A stretch of DNA of 64,000 nt from Robiginitomaculum antarcticum DSM 21748 (GCF_000365025.1 NZ_KB823013.1:1-64000); one strand, 5' to 3'; shown: positions 9,450-18,996, counted from the stretch's first letter. A program made the numbers and translations. Notes: a model not told the origin generated them from the sequence alone.

Positions 9450-10145
9450 ATGTCAGATATTTCGAAAACACCAACACGTTTCGCCATTTTAGGTATCAGC
9501 ATGCTTGTCCTCGCGGCCTGTAGCGATACTCTAGCGCCAGGCGCTAACGAAGGTGGAACCGTTGCAATTGATCCGCCTTCCGAGGTCGTGGTTCCCGTTG
9601 AGCTCGAGCTTAAAATTCTAGAGACATTGTTTTCAGATGCCTCACCTAAAGAAGATTTAGTCGGTTCAGTACGTTTTGATGGTTCTGTTACCTCGTCTAA
9701 CCCTGGGGAATTTGCACGGATCAGCGACAATAGCGGTGAGAAATACGAATTTCTTTCAATCAAAGTCGCAGACCTTCAGCCCGGTCGCTACCGTTGGCAA
9801 AGCCAGATGCGATTTCCAGCAAACCAAACAGTCGATGATCAAGACATTCAATCTTTGCTACGTATTGATCCAGTCGATACCGACTCCATGAGGAGTAGTC
9901 TTTTCATCTCACCAAACGGGGAACCTGGTCGGATGAACGGATTGTTTACAGCGGCAGTATCAAATTCCACCCTGGACGGATTCACGGAAATGAATGTTTT
10001 CATTGAGGTCACCCCGGAGACTTCTGGTAGATATAAACTGATGGTCTATCCGGCGGCCGGGGCTGGCAACGCGTATACGAGTACCGCAACTGGCGCGATT
10101 GAAATCGGTAATATTAGATTGGACAAAGTTGAACCCGATCGTTGA
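9450..10145 (+). CDS. Uncharacterised lipoprotein paired with the C5-epimerase
   Basis: A 231-aa lipoprotein. ATG 9450 was chosen because AAAGGA precedes it by 7 nt and it gives a proper signal peptide with lipobox LAAC (Cys24). The mature part starts with a Pro/Gly-rich linker. It then has alternating short hydrophobic strands (YEFLSIKV, GRYRWQSQMRF, FTEMNVFIEV, GRYKLMVYPA) that suggest a single beta-sandwich, perhaps carbohydrate-binding; this is inference only. Its stop codon abuts the start of the epimerase gene (1-nt gap), so the two proteins are probably made and act together in the periplasm or at the outer membrane. Confidence 0.75.
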   Translation: MSDISKTPTRFAILGISMLVLAACSDTLAPGANEGGTVAIDPPSEVVVPVELELKILETLFSDASPKEDLVGSVRFDGSVTSSNPGEFARISDNSGEKYEFLSIKVADLQPGRYRWQSQMRFPANQTVDDQDIQSLLRIDPVDTDSMRSSLFISPNGEPGRMNGLFTAAVSNSTLDGFTEMNVFIEVTPETSGRYKLMVYPAAGAGNAYTSTATGAIEIGNIRLDKVEPDR

Positions 10146-10146
10146 T

Positions 10147-11727
10147 ATGGGCGACACGAAAAAAAAACTGCATGCAATATACTTAGGGGCGATTTTAATA
10201 TCGGCGTCGCTTACATCGGCCGCATGTGAGCCTCGTAAAACTAGTGAGAGTCAAATTTCTTTTCCTGCTCCAACTTATATTCCACGCGTCATACCCGGAT
10301 CTGATTCCGTCAAAGTTGATATTTCTCTTCCTGCCTTTGTGCCGAGTTCAGATGAGGTCGAGATTGCCGCCACGAAAGCGCCAGAATCAGCGCTGCTTGA
10401 CGATTTTGGCGCCGCTCAAGCGGGTCTACCACCCGTTCGAGAAGCACGTCGAGAGCACTACGTATATTATAGGCTGCAATTCTTACCAGATGGCTACCCT
10501 GGGATACTTAAGACCGATGGCGTGACGGCTCACCCTATTTATGGCTCTTATCTATTGTATGAATATATATACCTTCATCGCACTCAAGGAAAGAAGACGA
10601 CGATATACTTGGACGCCGCGAAGCGTGTCGCTGATGCGACGCTTAGACGGATGGACTATATAGAGGAATTTGATGCGCTCGGTTTCTTCTATACAGATCA
10701 AGACGGGTTAACTTATTGGCCTGGACGCTTTATTTCAGGTCTAACGCAAGCTCGATACCTCCCCATGTTTTATGATCTTTACATAGTGACAGGAGAAGAA
10801 AAATATAAGGTTGCGGCAACCCAAATACTCAATAGCCTAAAAATACCTCAGAACGAAGGCGGCGTAATGATTATGACGCCTTTCGGAGTTGCCGTGGAAG
10901 AGTATCCTCACGAAATACCCACCTATGTTCTCAACGGTTGGACGACGATTATTTTGGAAATGCTCAGATATCACGATAAGAGCGGAGATCAGGCCGCTTT
11001 AGATTTTGCAACAGAAAATATCAAAACTGTTGAAAAGATGATGCCCCTCTATGATTACCCTAATCTTTTGCTGTCGCGCTATCAGCTAACCGGTTTTGCC
11101 TACATGAAAGTAAGGTTTAAAAAGCAGAGAAATTGCGGTATATCCGGGTTCTCGACATCAGTTGCGGGTGTTTGGCACGACGACATCGCGGGCGAAGATA
11201 ATAGATGGCATAACTTCATCCACCCTAAAGGGCGTGGAGAAGACGGTTTCGCGGAAAAGCGCGAGCAAATGATCAATGTCGTTTTGAGCCGAATTGATGA
11301 AGACCGAAAGGTCAAAGTCGATGTCGTTTGCAAGGAAGACGATGAGGCAATCTTTTTCATCGGCAATGGCGACTATATGCCGACAATGTCCGCGATGCCG
11401 ACCAAGCGCTGGATAGAAGTTGGAAGAGCCAGTATTCCCGTAGGATCCAGCACTGTATCAATGACTTTTTCGGCGGATAATATGGAATTACTTGGTTATC
11501 CAACAAATTTTGCCAAAGAAATCGGCGGAATTCGGCGGAATGTTTACCACTGGCTACACATCAATAACCTCGAACTGATTTCCGAGTTTTATCAAAGCGA
11601 TGTCTTCACCCATTATATTGGCAAATGGCGAAGTTACACGGACCAGTGGAAATCCCTTCCTGTTTTGAAGGATGGCGGATTTGATTTCACCAATCCCAAG
11701 CCTTCAGAGCATAGCGAAGAGGAGTAA
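10147..11727 (+). CDS. D-glucuronyl C5-epimerase-like lipoprotein
   Basis: A 526-aa protein starting at ATG 10147, with lipobox TSAAC (Cys27). The central part matches the glucuronyl C5-epimerase C-terminal domain: GRFISGLTQARYLPMFYDLY, VTGEEKYK, an EEYP motif, and YVLNGW, corresponding to the family's WSGISQGQGLS, EYP and FVLNG signatures. The hallmark tail DVFTHYIGKWRSY comes near residue 500. A region rich in predicted strands (about residues 330-475) is inserted between the two helical parts. Such enzymes invert C5 of glucuronic acid in a finished polymer. A lipoprotein form implies action on exported polysaccharide (inference). Substrate unknown. Confidence 0.8.
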   Translation: MGDTKKKLHAIYLGAILISASLTSAACEPRKTSESQISFPAPTYIPRVIPGSDSVKVDISLPAFVPSSDEVEIAATKAPESALLDDFGAAQAGLPPVREARREHYVYYRLQFLPDGYPGILKTDGVTAHPIYGSYLLYEYIYLHRTQGKKTTIYLDAAKRVADATLRRMDYIEEFDALGFFYTDQDGLTYWPGRFISGLTQARYLPMFYDLYIVTGEEKYKVAATQILNSLKIPQNEGGVMIMTPFGVAVEEYPHEIPTYVLNGWTTIILEMLRYHDKSGDQAALDFATENIKTVEKMMPLYDYPNLLLSRYQLTGFAYMKVRFKKQRNCGISGFSTSVAGVWHDDIAGEDNRWHNFIHPKGRGEDGFAEKREQMINVVLSRIDEDRKVKVDVVCKEDDEAIFFIGNGDYMPTMSAMPTKRWIEVGRASIPVGSSTVSMTFSADNMELLGYPTNFAKEIGGIRRNVYHWLHINNLELISEFYQSDVFTHYIGKWRSYTDQWKSLPVLKDGGFDFTNPKPSEHSEEE

Positions 11728-11793
11728 GCGCTATTCTTAACGAAGGGCATCGAAACTATTCCCGTGACGGCAACGAAATAATTTCGTTTGATT

Positions 11794-12771
11794 TTAACCG
11801 ATAAAGGTAACGCTATAATCGCGCGGCACAGTTGTGCGGTTTTCAAGGACAAGCGCACCTGATTGGACGGCCAGACCTGTTCGATCAGGCGTACTTACCG
11901 TGCCGGTGAGCGCCATCGTATCATGGTTCTCGATGTCATCCAGCGCGGCTAGGGTTATCAGTTTTAAGGACAATCCCGTATCATAGACAAATATGCCGCT
12001 ATGCGAGCTCCTCGGATATCCAACTTCACTAATGAGGGTGATTGCGACTAGCCCCCCATGGCCAGGCGTTGGAACGACTGCAGTGCCATCGGCTTGCACC
12101 ACAATACGGCGCGAGCGAAAGGCTGGCGCGGACACGCCCGGTGTATCATCGGGACAGGAAAGCCGGGTGGTCCACTCGCTACCATCCATATTTGTCTTAA
12201 CCGCCAAGCCTTCCGACCCCGATAAGCCGATTTCCGCTTGTCCGGTAAATCCAGTCTGAAGGACCAAACTCGCCGTATCCCCGGCCGTCGCCCGGTTGAT
12301 GTTCAGGCGGTGATCCGTACCGTCATGATTAAACAGCGTCGTCTCTGACGATATGGCGAGCCGCTGCGCCTCCGACGCAGTCGCATTCAGGCCGAGCTGT
12401 GGCAATTCATCCAACACCGGAGCGCCGTGATCGCCGAAGACCCAGTTAAGCCCGTCGAACACGCGCAGGCGCGCCTCTGAAAGGCTCCAGATGACCCAGC
12501 CCGGGGCAGGCGTGAACCACACCCAGGTTCCGTCTTGGAATACCGCAATTTGACCCGCGCGCTGGGTCAGATGAGGGTCGGGCGTTTCGCCAATAATAAT
12601 AGCCAATCCATCGTCGGGCTCGATCGGTATTTGTGTGGTCGCGAAATCGGATACGGCCAAATAAAGGCCCGTGTCTAGGCGTTGCAAGGCCTCGTTATGT
12701 GTAATGTGTTTTGACGCTTGCGACGGCGCCATATAAGGAAGTTGAAATTTTTCTGTTGTGTATGTTGGCAT
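11794..12771 (-). CDS. DUF2793 domain protein
   Basis: This 325-aa protein opens with the DUF2793 pattern: LPYMAPSQASKHITHNEAL at residues 11-29, then LDTGLYLAV, IPIEPDDG, a tryptophan-rich GTWVWFTPAPGW, and VFDGLNWV. The rest (about residues 130-325) is beta-rich and unidentified. DUF2793 proteins are mostly known from phage or gene-transfer-agent tail loci of alphaproteobacteria, but no other phage gene is nearby. It is convergent with the C5-epimerase gene, 66 nt from it. Confidence 0.8.
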   Translation of the reverse strand: MPTYTTEKFQLPYMAPSQASKHITHNEALQRLDTGLYLAVSDFATTQIPIEPDDGLAIIIGETPDPHLTQRAGQIAVFQDGTWVWFTPAPGWVIWSLSEARLRVFDGLNWVFGDHGAPVLDELPQLGLNATASEAQRLAISSETTLFNHDGTDHRLNINRATAGDTASLVLQTGFTGQAEIGLSGSEGLAVKTNMDGSEWTTRLSCPDDTPGVSAPAFRSRRIVVQADGTAVVPTPGHGGLVAITLISEVGYPRSSHSGIFVYDTGLSLKLITLAALDDIENHDTMALTGTVSTPDRTGLAVQSGALVLENRTTVPRDYSVTFIG

Positions 12772-13033
12772 GGGGTGATCTCGTCCTAAATGATCCGGTT
12801 GATCCGGCTTAAAGACAAATCTACACGAAGAATTATGAGGGGGGATGTATATTTTATAATAGCGCGGATTGAGGCGGATACGTGCCCGTCATTAACCACG
12901 CCCAGCCCGGGTAAGCGGATCCTTTTCCACATCACGCCGTGCGATACGAAACATCGGGAGTAGACCCTGCGCGACCATCAACCGCCAGCCCCTCCAGCGA
13001 GATGACACTGGAAGGTTGTCAACCGAATTTAGG

Positions 13034-14080
13034 TCAACGGTTTTTGAAAAACGCCTCGAGGATTGCGACAATCCGTTCGCCCGTGTCGCCATCACCATAT
13101 TGCTCGATCGGCTTGCGCGGCTTGTAGCTATCCTGAGTCCATAAACGGTTCCAACCATTATCGATAAGTTCGACCCATTCCGTTTCGTCGCGTAGCGTGA
13201 CGCAGGGCTTACCATGGAAATAGGCTTCTTTCTGTAAACCGCCCGAATCCGTAAAAACCATGTCGGATTTCGAGAGTAGCGCTTGCATCTCGCGGTAGCC
13301 CACGGGATCGATGGTCTTGATCTTGCCGAAATCCAACCCGTGAGCCGCGACGGCATTTTTTGTCCGTGGGTGAAGGGGAAGGACGATAGTATAGTCATCG
13401 GCAAAGCCGTTCAACACCTCGATAATTTCCTTAAGCCGGACCTTATCGTCAGTGTTCTCGGCGCGGTGAAGCGTGCAGGCCGCAATTGGGCCGTCCGTCA
13501 AATCAATGCCTTGAATTGACGTTACACTCTCCGTCGTGCGCTGCATGTGCAAAACCGCATCATACATAATATCGCCAACATGGTGAACGCCTTGCGTGAT
13601 ATTCTCGTTCTGGAGGTTTTCTACCCCAGCATCTGTCGAGCAAAAAAGTAAGTCCGACATGTGATCGGTCATAATCCGGTTGATCTCTTCAGGCATCTTC
13701 TTGTTAAAACTGCGCAGACCAGCTTCAACGTGAAAAACAGGGATATGTAGCTTGGCGGCGGCTAGAGATCCAGCAATGGTCGAATTCGTGTCGCCATAAG
13801 CCAGCAACGCGTCCGGCTTTTCTTTGAGAAGGACTTCTTCAATCGCCGCGAGCATTTCACCGGTCATTGCGCCATGGCTTTTACCGTTGATGTCAAAATG
13901 ATATTCTGGCGGACGGATTTCCAATTCTTCGAAGAAGACGTCGGACATCTTCTCATCATAATGTTGACCTGTGTGCACCAGAATTTCTTCGAAATCTGGA
14001 TGTTGATCGAAAAGGCGGCGCAGGATGGCCGCTTTCACGAATTGAGGTCTAGCACCAACGATTGTGACAATTTTTTTCAT
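13034..14080 (-). CDS. wbpI: UDP-N-acetylglucosamine 2-epimerase family (WbpI-like)
   Basis: A 348-aa nonhydrolysing epimerase. Landmarks are the N-terminal VGARPQFVKAAI, HTGQHYD, GDTNST, HVEAGLRSF, the catalytic-region PEEINR, and the UDP-binding TDSGGLQKEA near residue 270. It lacks the KMAP residues of WecB and has QFVKAA, which is the WbpI-type signature for 2-epimerisation of UDP-GlcNAc3NAcA to UDP-ManNAc3NAcA. It overlaps the acetyltransferase gene upstream by 4 nt (ATGA). A second, WecB-type paralogue is at 20598-21683. Confidence 0.88.
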   Translation of the reverse strand: MKKIVTIVGARPQFVKAAILRRLFDQHPDFEEILVHTGQHYDEKMSDVFFEELEIRPPEYHFDINGKSHGAMTGEMLAAIEEVLLKEKPDALLAYGDTNSTIAGSLAAAKLHIPVFHVEAGLRSFNKKMPEEINRIMTDHMSDLLFCSTDAGVENLQNENITQGVHHVGDIMYDAVLHMQRTTESVTSIQGIDLTDGPIAACTLHRAENTDDKVRLKEIIEVLNGFADDYTIVLPLHPRTKNAVAAHGLDFGKIKTIDPVGYREMQALLSKSDMVFTDSGGLQKEAYFHGKPCVTLRDETEWVELIDNGWNRLWTQDSYKPRKPIEQYGDGDTGERIVAILEAFFKNR

Positions 14081-14694
14081 GTCGATTGGCTTTCACGTAA
14101 AACCAGGTTTCCGTCAGTTTCCTGATATTCATCCCCGGTGCGCGGGCAGATCATTCGCCCCGCATCATCCGGCCGAAGAACTTCACCGGCATGCGAAACC
14201 CAACCAATGCGTTTAGCGGGAACCCCGGCCATAAGAGCATGCGCCTTAACGGCCTTAACGACAACGGCGCCAGCGGCTATAAGACAATACCCGCCGACTT
14301 CATTGCCGCAAACGATTGTGGCGTTTGCGCCGATGGTCGCGCCTTTTCGGACAATTGTTTTAGCGTATTCGCTTCGGCGATTAACATCGGCGCGTGGCGT
14401 CGTCACATTGGTGAAGACCATAGACGGCCCGCAAAACACGCCGTCTTCTAACTCGACGCCAGTATATAGCGAAACATTGTTCTGAATTTTACAGCCATTC
14501 CCAATAGACACATCCGGACCAGCGCTAACGTTTTGCCCGATCGAGCAACCGCTCCCAATTTTTGTGCGCGGCAAAATATGTGAGAAGTGCCAAATTTTGG
14601 TATCCGCACCTATTTTTGCATCTGCATCAACATAGCAGGTCTCATGGACAGATGCACTGTCGGAAATATTCGCGCTTTCGGCAATTCTAGACAT
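14077..14694 (-). CDS. wbpD: Hexapeptide-repeat N-acetyltransferase (WbpD-like)
   Basis: A 205-aa left-handed beta-helix acyltransferase. Imperfect hexapeptide repeats run from about residue 20 to 145 (IGADTKIWHFSHI, IGSGCSIGQNVSAG, IGNGCKIQNNVSLY). They are followed by the MVFTNVTTPRAD loop typical of WbpD/WlbB and the VSHAGEVL tail. It would acetylate the 3-amino group made by the DegT aminotransferase, using acetyl-CoA. It is in an operon with the 2-epimerase (4-nt overlap) and preceded 15 nt upstream by a glycosyltransferase gene. Confidence 0.9.
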   Translation of the reverse strand: MSRIAESANISDSASVHETCYVDADAKIGADTKIWHFSHILPRTKIGSGCSIGQNVSAGPDVSIGNGCKIQNNVSLYTGVELEDGVFCGPSMVFTNVTTPRADVNRRSEYAKTIVRKGATIGANATIVCGNEVGGYCLIAAGAVVVKAVKAHALMAGVPAKRIGWVSHAGEVLRPDDAGRMICPRTGDEYQETDGNLVLRESQST

Positions 14695-14709
14695 TAAAAT
14701 ATTTCCTGA

Positions 14710-16788
14710 TTATGCAGTGTGAGAATTGTTGTGTGGGGACCCAAGTGATGCAATCGTCATACCGGCAACTTGGGGCTTTCCATCCGGCCCTAATACAAAG
14801 CGCTCTCCAGCCAACAGCTTACGTACCCCTTCGATTAAGTCTGGTTCGTAAGTTTTGTAGTCATTCGTGTCCATAAATTCTGCGCACGCCTCAGACTTGG
14901 TCGCCAGAGCCTCATCGGTCACGCGTTTAACGCATAGTGAAACGTCAGACGGCGTAAAATCGCTTGGTATGGTCCAGCCAATATTGGTTCTGCCAATCAC
15001 CTCAGCCAAAAACTTCATCCGCGAGGCAATGATGGGGACGCCCGCATTAGGGTATTCAAACAACTTGTTTGGCGAGCAAAGCCAATGGTTCAGACCCGTA
15101 TTCAAATACGGTACGATCCCAATATCGGCGCCCTTCGTCCACTCAACGAGCTCGTCATGGGGCGCGGGTTTAATGAATCGAACTTTATCAAGTTCGCCCC
15201 GAGATTCCATCTGCTCCAGCTCCATGTTGATTTCACGGAGAATTTCACGGCGCACAATTTCTCGCGCCATTTTGATATCGCCGCCCTCAAAGGTATCAGT
15301 CGTTCCGACGATAGCCTTCAGTCCAGCCGCTTGCTCGATTTGACCTTCCATCCGAAGTATGCTGGCGACGACATCATTGATCGCATCATTACTCGGATTC
15401 TTCAGACCTTCATCAATTAGCTTCTGCGCGGCATAAGCGCGAAGTGTTTGTTCCCGTGTTTTACCGGCAAGACCCGATGTCTCAGCCTGCGTCTCGACAG
15501 AAACACTGACGCTGTCGAAGATGTTATCCTGTGATGCTTGTTCGTTATTTCTTGTGATGTGTTCCATCGCGCGTTCGATACGCTTAACATAATCCGGAGA
15601 TTTCTTGCGTTCTGACAGAAGTTTATCGGCCATATCAGTCCGAAGTTGAGCCTTGAAGTCATCTGATAGCGCCAGCAATTCTTCTTTCATGTTGCCCCAG
15701 CCCATCATCACGAGGAACCAGTTTTCCGGTAGAAGATAGCCAGACTCTACGATGCTCTCTAGCCCTCTATTTTTCCCAAATCCGCCTTGATACAAAAGGA
15801 TCCGATTGTCAGATGACAGACTTGCTTTGTCATGCAGTCGGCCATCATAAGGTTTCCCATCATCACGAAACACCGTATTCGGTAAGACCAGAAAATGTGC
15901 ATTCATTTCATAAGTCTCGATGTAATAGTCCAGAATGTGCTGATTGACAGCGATCAACAGGTCGACAGAGCGAAGGTGCTTGGCATGCAACTCAGCATAG
16001 GTTGCAAGGATATAAGGTTCAGCGTGGGCTAAATCATCATAACACTCATGCGCGTCATAAATGACTTTGCAGCCAAACTTCTTTTTGGCGGCCGTCCCCA
16101 CGGGAAGGGTCATCACCTCGTGGCAATAGACAATATCGGGCTTAAATTCTTCAAGCCGCGCGAACATATTTTTGGCTCGAACCTTAACCGAAGACCTAAA
16201 CGAGAGCTGTTGAGGGTTCCCTAACAATCCAAGAATACGTTCGCGGAGGTTTTTTGGCTCAGGCTTATAGCCTTCCTCAAGCGCCGAGTAATTTTCCGCG
16301 ACTCTACGCATTTTAGATAGCTCACCCAGACGCCCGAAACGCGACAGAATTTTCCGCGCCGTTCGGATCGCCAAAAGCAGTCCGATTAAAAACAGGCCCA
16401 CAAGGCCAATGGCGATAAATTGATACCCGACTTTTGGAATCTCTTGGGACCAAACCGGCATCAAAATTTCGATTACGTTCTGTAAGGTGCGCGGCACGAT
16501 CAACGTTGTCAGTAAAATGGTTCCGGCGATCATCCCCAGGAGAATAAGAACGCCGACCATAAGGCGACGGGCATATATTTTTGCGGTCTCAACATAGCTT
16601 TCCGCACGCCACTGCACCCGCGTAATTGGGATGCCTTCATCTGAAATGGCCCGTGTGCCAGGCGCATCATTTGTTACGATGCCAACAATTTCGACCTCGT
16701 GTCCCTGATTCATCAGGCTTTTAGTCTGCCGCAATACGCGGCGATCTTTTGTGGCGATATTAGGTACCAGCACAAGTATACGTGACAC
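14710..16788 (-). CDS. GT4-like glycosyltransferase with a membrane-hairpin insert
   Basis: A 692-aa protein. The GT-B N-terminal fold starts at RILVLVPNIATKDRRVLRQ and is interrupted by two membrane segments (about residues 77-97 and 122-142). It resumes at DIVYCHEVMTLPVG and VIYDAHECYDD. In the C-terminal fold, LLYQGGFGKNRGLESIV is followed by a charged insert of about 150 residues. The acceptor/donor region then gives PYLNTGLNHWLCSPNKLFEYPNAG, where E..N.K.FEY is the usual donor-site signature. The membrane hairpin should tie it to the inner face of the inner membrane. It is the first gene of a likely three-gene operon with wbpD and wbpI. A decayed copy is at 23307-24060. Confidence 0.85.
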   Translation of the reverse strand: MSRILVLVPNIATKDRRVLRQTKSLMNQGHEVEIVGIVTNDAPGTRAISDEGIPITRVQWRAESYVETAKIYARRLMVGVLILLGMIAGTILLTTLIVPRTLQNVIEILMPVWSQEIPKVGYQFIAIGLVGLFLIGLLLAIRTARKILSRFGRLGELSKMRRVAENYSALEEGYKPEPKNLRERILGLLGNPQQLSFRSSVKVRAKNMFARLEEFKPDIVYCHEVMTLPVGTAAKKKFGCKVIYDAHECYDDLAHAEPYILATYAELHAKHLRSVDLLIAVNQHILDYYIETYEMNAHFLVLPNTVFRDDGKPYDGRLHDKASLSSDNRILLYQGGFGKNRGLESIVESGYLLPENWFLVMMGWGNMKEELLALSDDFKAQLRTDMADKLLSERKKSPDYVKRIERAMEHITRNNEQASQDNIFDSVSVSVETQAETSGLAGKTREQTLRAYAAQKLIDEGLKNPSNDAINDVVASILRMEGQIEQAAGLKAIVGTTDTFEGGDIKMAREIVRREILREINMELEQMESRGELDKVRFIKPAPHDELVEWTKGADIGIVPYLNTGLNHWLCSPNKLFEYPNAGVPIIASRMKFLAEVIGRTNIGWTIPSDFTPSDVSLCVKRVTDEALATKSEACAEFMDTNDYKTYEPDLIEGVRKLLAGERFVLGPDGKPQVAGMTIASLGSPHNNSHTA

Positions 16789-16972
16789 GTAGTAACCTCC
16801 GGGCCGCCCGAAAGCGGCTCATTCTGAGTAAAACAGTTGACGGATTATCCATCGCTCCGCACCGTAGGTCCATTACTACTGGTAGCCGTGCGCGATTTAG
16901 CAGTCAAAATAAGATTGTGCAACCCACTTGATATCGATGGCTTGAACCTAGATAGACAAGGCTTGCGGAAGT

Positions 16973-17845
16973 ATGACCTACTTGGTATTGCGAATGCTGC
17001 TTTTGCCCTTCTCTAGGGTCTGGCTTTTTATTTTGATGAAACTGGTTGCTATGATTCAGACTTATCACCGAAGTGGGATAGCCGATGTTGTAGCTAGCCT
17101 GAAACTTCCGCGTTTGTGGTTACGTTTAGGGGTGCGGGATTTAGTCAATGATCATGCGCGAGCATCTCTAGGAATTCTTTGGCCCCTCATTGGAGCGCTC
17201 GCTTGGATTGTCATCATTTATTTTTTCATTGGAAATAGCCTTGGCGAAGGTAATCCGAGCTATTTGGCTTATTTGACAATTGGAATTGTTGTCTACAATT
17301 TTGCTTCTGGTGTTCTAGTCAATGGTGTCAACAGTTTCATGCGTTACCGTAATTTGATCCTGAATGTTCCCAACCCATTATTCATCTACCCTCTTCGGAC
17401 ACTGACGAAAGTTACGGTGTCTACGGGATTACAGATCTTATTTGTTATCGCTGCGCTTTATATATGTAAGTCTCCCCCTCAACTCAGTTGGATATGGGTA
17501 TTACTGGCTCTGCCACTCTATTTTTTGACCGGAACGTTACTCGCTCTTGGTATGGGATTGGCGGGCGTGTTTTTTGGCGATCTAAGATTTATGATGCAGC
17601 CGATTATGCGGATGCTGATGTTTACAACCCCCATTTTCTGGTATTCGAAAGGCGAAGGCATTCGTATGCTGGCGACTGTCTACAACCCGCTATCCCACTA
17701 TATTGCTATCGTACGTGAGCCGTTGCTCGGTAATTCTTTTCCCTATCTTTCGCTTTGGGTCGTAATTGGATGCACGATTGTGATAGGCGTGATTTCGCTC
17801 ACTTTGTTTCATGTGGCCCGCTACTCCATGATCCGCCACTTCTAA
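16973..17845 (+). CDS. ABC-2 type polysaccharide export permease (Wzm/KpsM-like), set 1
   Basis: This protein of up to 290 aa has about six membrane segments. It has the ABC-2 landmarks LGILWPLIGALAWIVIIYFFIG, NLILNVPNPLFIYPLR and MLMFTTPIFWYSKG, and the C-terminal NPLSHYIAIVREPLLG seen in O-antigen and capsule exporters. The start is uncertain: ATG 16973, 17036 or 17054 are possible and none has a strong SD; the conserved part begins at about 17090. The ATPase gene follows after 3 nt, so the pair forms one transporter moving a lipid-linked glycan across the inner membrane. Confidence 0.85.
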   Translation: MTYLVLRMLLLPFSRVWLFILMKLVAMIQTYHRSGIADVVASLKLPRLWLRLGVRDLVNDHARASLGILWPLIGALAWIVIIYFFIGNSLGEGNPSYLAYLTIGIVVYNFASGVLVNGVNSFMRYRNLILNVPNPLFIYPLRTLTKVTVSTGLQILFVIAALYICKSPPQLSWIWVLLALPLYFLTGTLLALGMGLAGVFFGDLRFMMQPIMRMLMFTTPIFWYSKGEGIRMLATVYNPLSHYIAIVREPLLGNSFPYLSLWVVIGCTIVIGVISLTLFHVARYSMIRHF

Positions 17846-17848
17846 TAT

Positions 17849-18583
17849 ATGCCTAATCTCATTTTCGACAAAGCTAGCGTCTTCTATCCATCTCATGCTC
17901 CTATTGCTGCAGGCGAGCAAAGAGGTATTGGCGCACGCATCATAAAACGTGGTCACCGCCATTCGATTGCCTCGCTTGATAAAATTAATCTTACGTTAAA
18001 ATCTGGCGACCGAGTCGGTATCATTGGACAAAACGGATCCGGAAAAAGCACGCTTCTGCGACTTGGTTCTGGCATATTGCGTCCAAACGAAGGCGATGTC
18101 ATTATTAATGGCCGCGTCGCCACCTTGTTCACAACAACAATTGGAATGAATATGGATGCCTCGGCAATCAAGAATATACGCGATGCCGCGGACTTGATGA
18201 GCATCCCCCGCAAATTGATCAATGATACTTTGGCAGATGTTATTGATTTCTCCGAGATTGGTGCCTTTGCAAACCAACCCATGCGGACTTACTCTAGTGG
18301 CATGAGAGCCCGTGTCGGGTTTGGTCTTGCGACAAGTTTCGACACTGACATCTTGCTCATAGACGAAGTATTTGGGACAGGGGACATGCAATTTTATAAG
18401 AAAGCCCGAAAGCGTTTAGAAGATAAGATCGGACAAGCGAGCATTCTCATGCTTGCAAGCCATTCGGACCGGATAATTTCTACATTTTGTGAGAAAGCTT
18501 TATGGCTTCATCAGGGTAAAATAAGAGATTTCGGCAGCATCGATTCGATTTGTAAAGACTACCGAAAGTTCATGTCAACCTAA
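17849..18583 (+). CDS. ABC polysaccharide export ATPase (Wzt/KpsT-like), set 1
   Basis: A 244-aa ATPase. Walker A GQNGSGKST is at residues 60-68, the signature SSGMR at 149-153, and Walker B DILLIDE at 167-173, followed by the H-loop ASHSDR. The about 40-residue N-terminal part before the core and the MRTYSSGMRAR signature are typical of Wzt/KpsT/TagH exporters. There is no C-terminal carbohydrate-binding domain, so export is probably not tied to a terminal-sugar tag. It is translationally coupled to the upstream permease. Confidence 0.9.
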   Translation: MPNLIFDKASVFYPSHAPIAAGEQRGIGARIIKRGHRHSIASLDKINLTLKSGDRVGIIGQNGSGKSTLLRLGSGILRPNEGDVIINGRVATLFTTTIGMNMDASAIKNIRDAADLMSIPRKLINDTLADVIDFSEIGAFANQPMRTYSSGMRARVGFGLATSFDTDILLIDEVFGTGDMQFYKKARKRLEDKIGQASILMLASHSDRIISTFCEKALWLHQGKIRDFGSIDSICKDYRKFMST

Positions 18584-18643
18584 ATTCCACATGGTCTCTG
18601 AATGGTGACGCAGAATCTTATAAATCTCATCGATAGCCCCAGG

Positions 18644-18688
18644 GGCTTTGCCACATTAACTGAACTAGACGCTATTTTCCTCTACTCG
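18644..18688. repeat. 45-bp dispersed repeat, copy 1
   Basis: The sequence GGCTTTG..CA..TTAACTGAACTAG..GCTATTTTCC recurs at 59009-59053 with 4 mismatches over 45 bp. The flanks are unrelated. It resembles the end of a lost insertion sequence. It lies in a 696-bp gap (18584-19279) that also holds an IS3 OrfA fragment and otherwise no gene. Confidence 0.7.
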
Positions 18689-18996
18689 ATTACTTAAGCG
18701 TAAGCGGATGTCGTCACGAAATTCCATTCGATCTGCGCCTGGATTCAGAATTTCCGGAGTGTGTTTCTTGAGATTAGGTGACGTCGATAATTGAAGAGAT
18801 TGTAGACCTAGCTCTGAGCAAGGAGTAGTTTTTGAGCGCCTTTTATCGATCTAAACCTTTGCGCTATCGTTCTCGTCTTCTTATTGGAACATGTGACCAT
18901 TCTGCGCGATTCTTCTTTCGACCTCCCACGTCTTGCAAGTGTTTTGGACTTGCTTCAGTAAAGTGGAGAGTGCTTCCTGTAAATTAGGAGCTACCC

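Noticed and set aside
12892-13404. A 170-codon minus-strand frame overlapping the wbpI gene
   Set aside because: Most of it lies inside wbpI in another frame. The tail of about 45 codons beyond wbpI resembles nothing I know.
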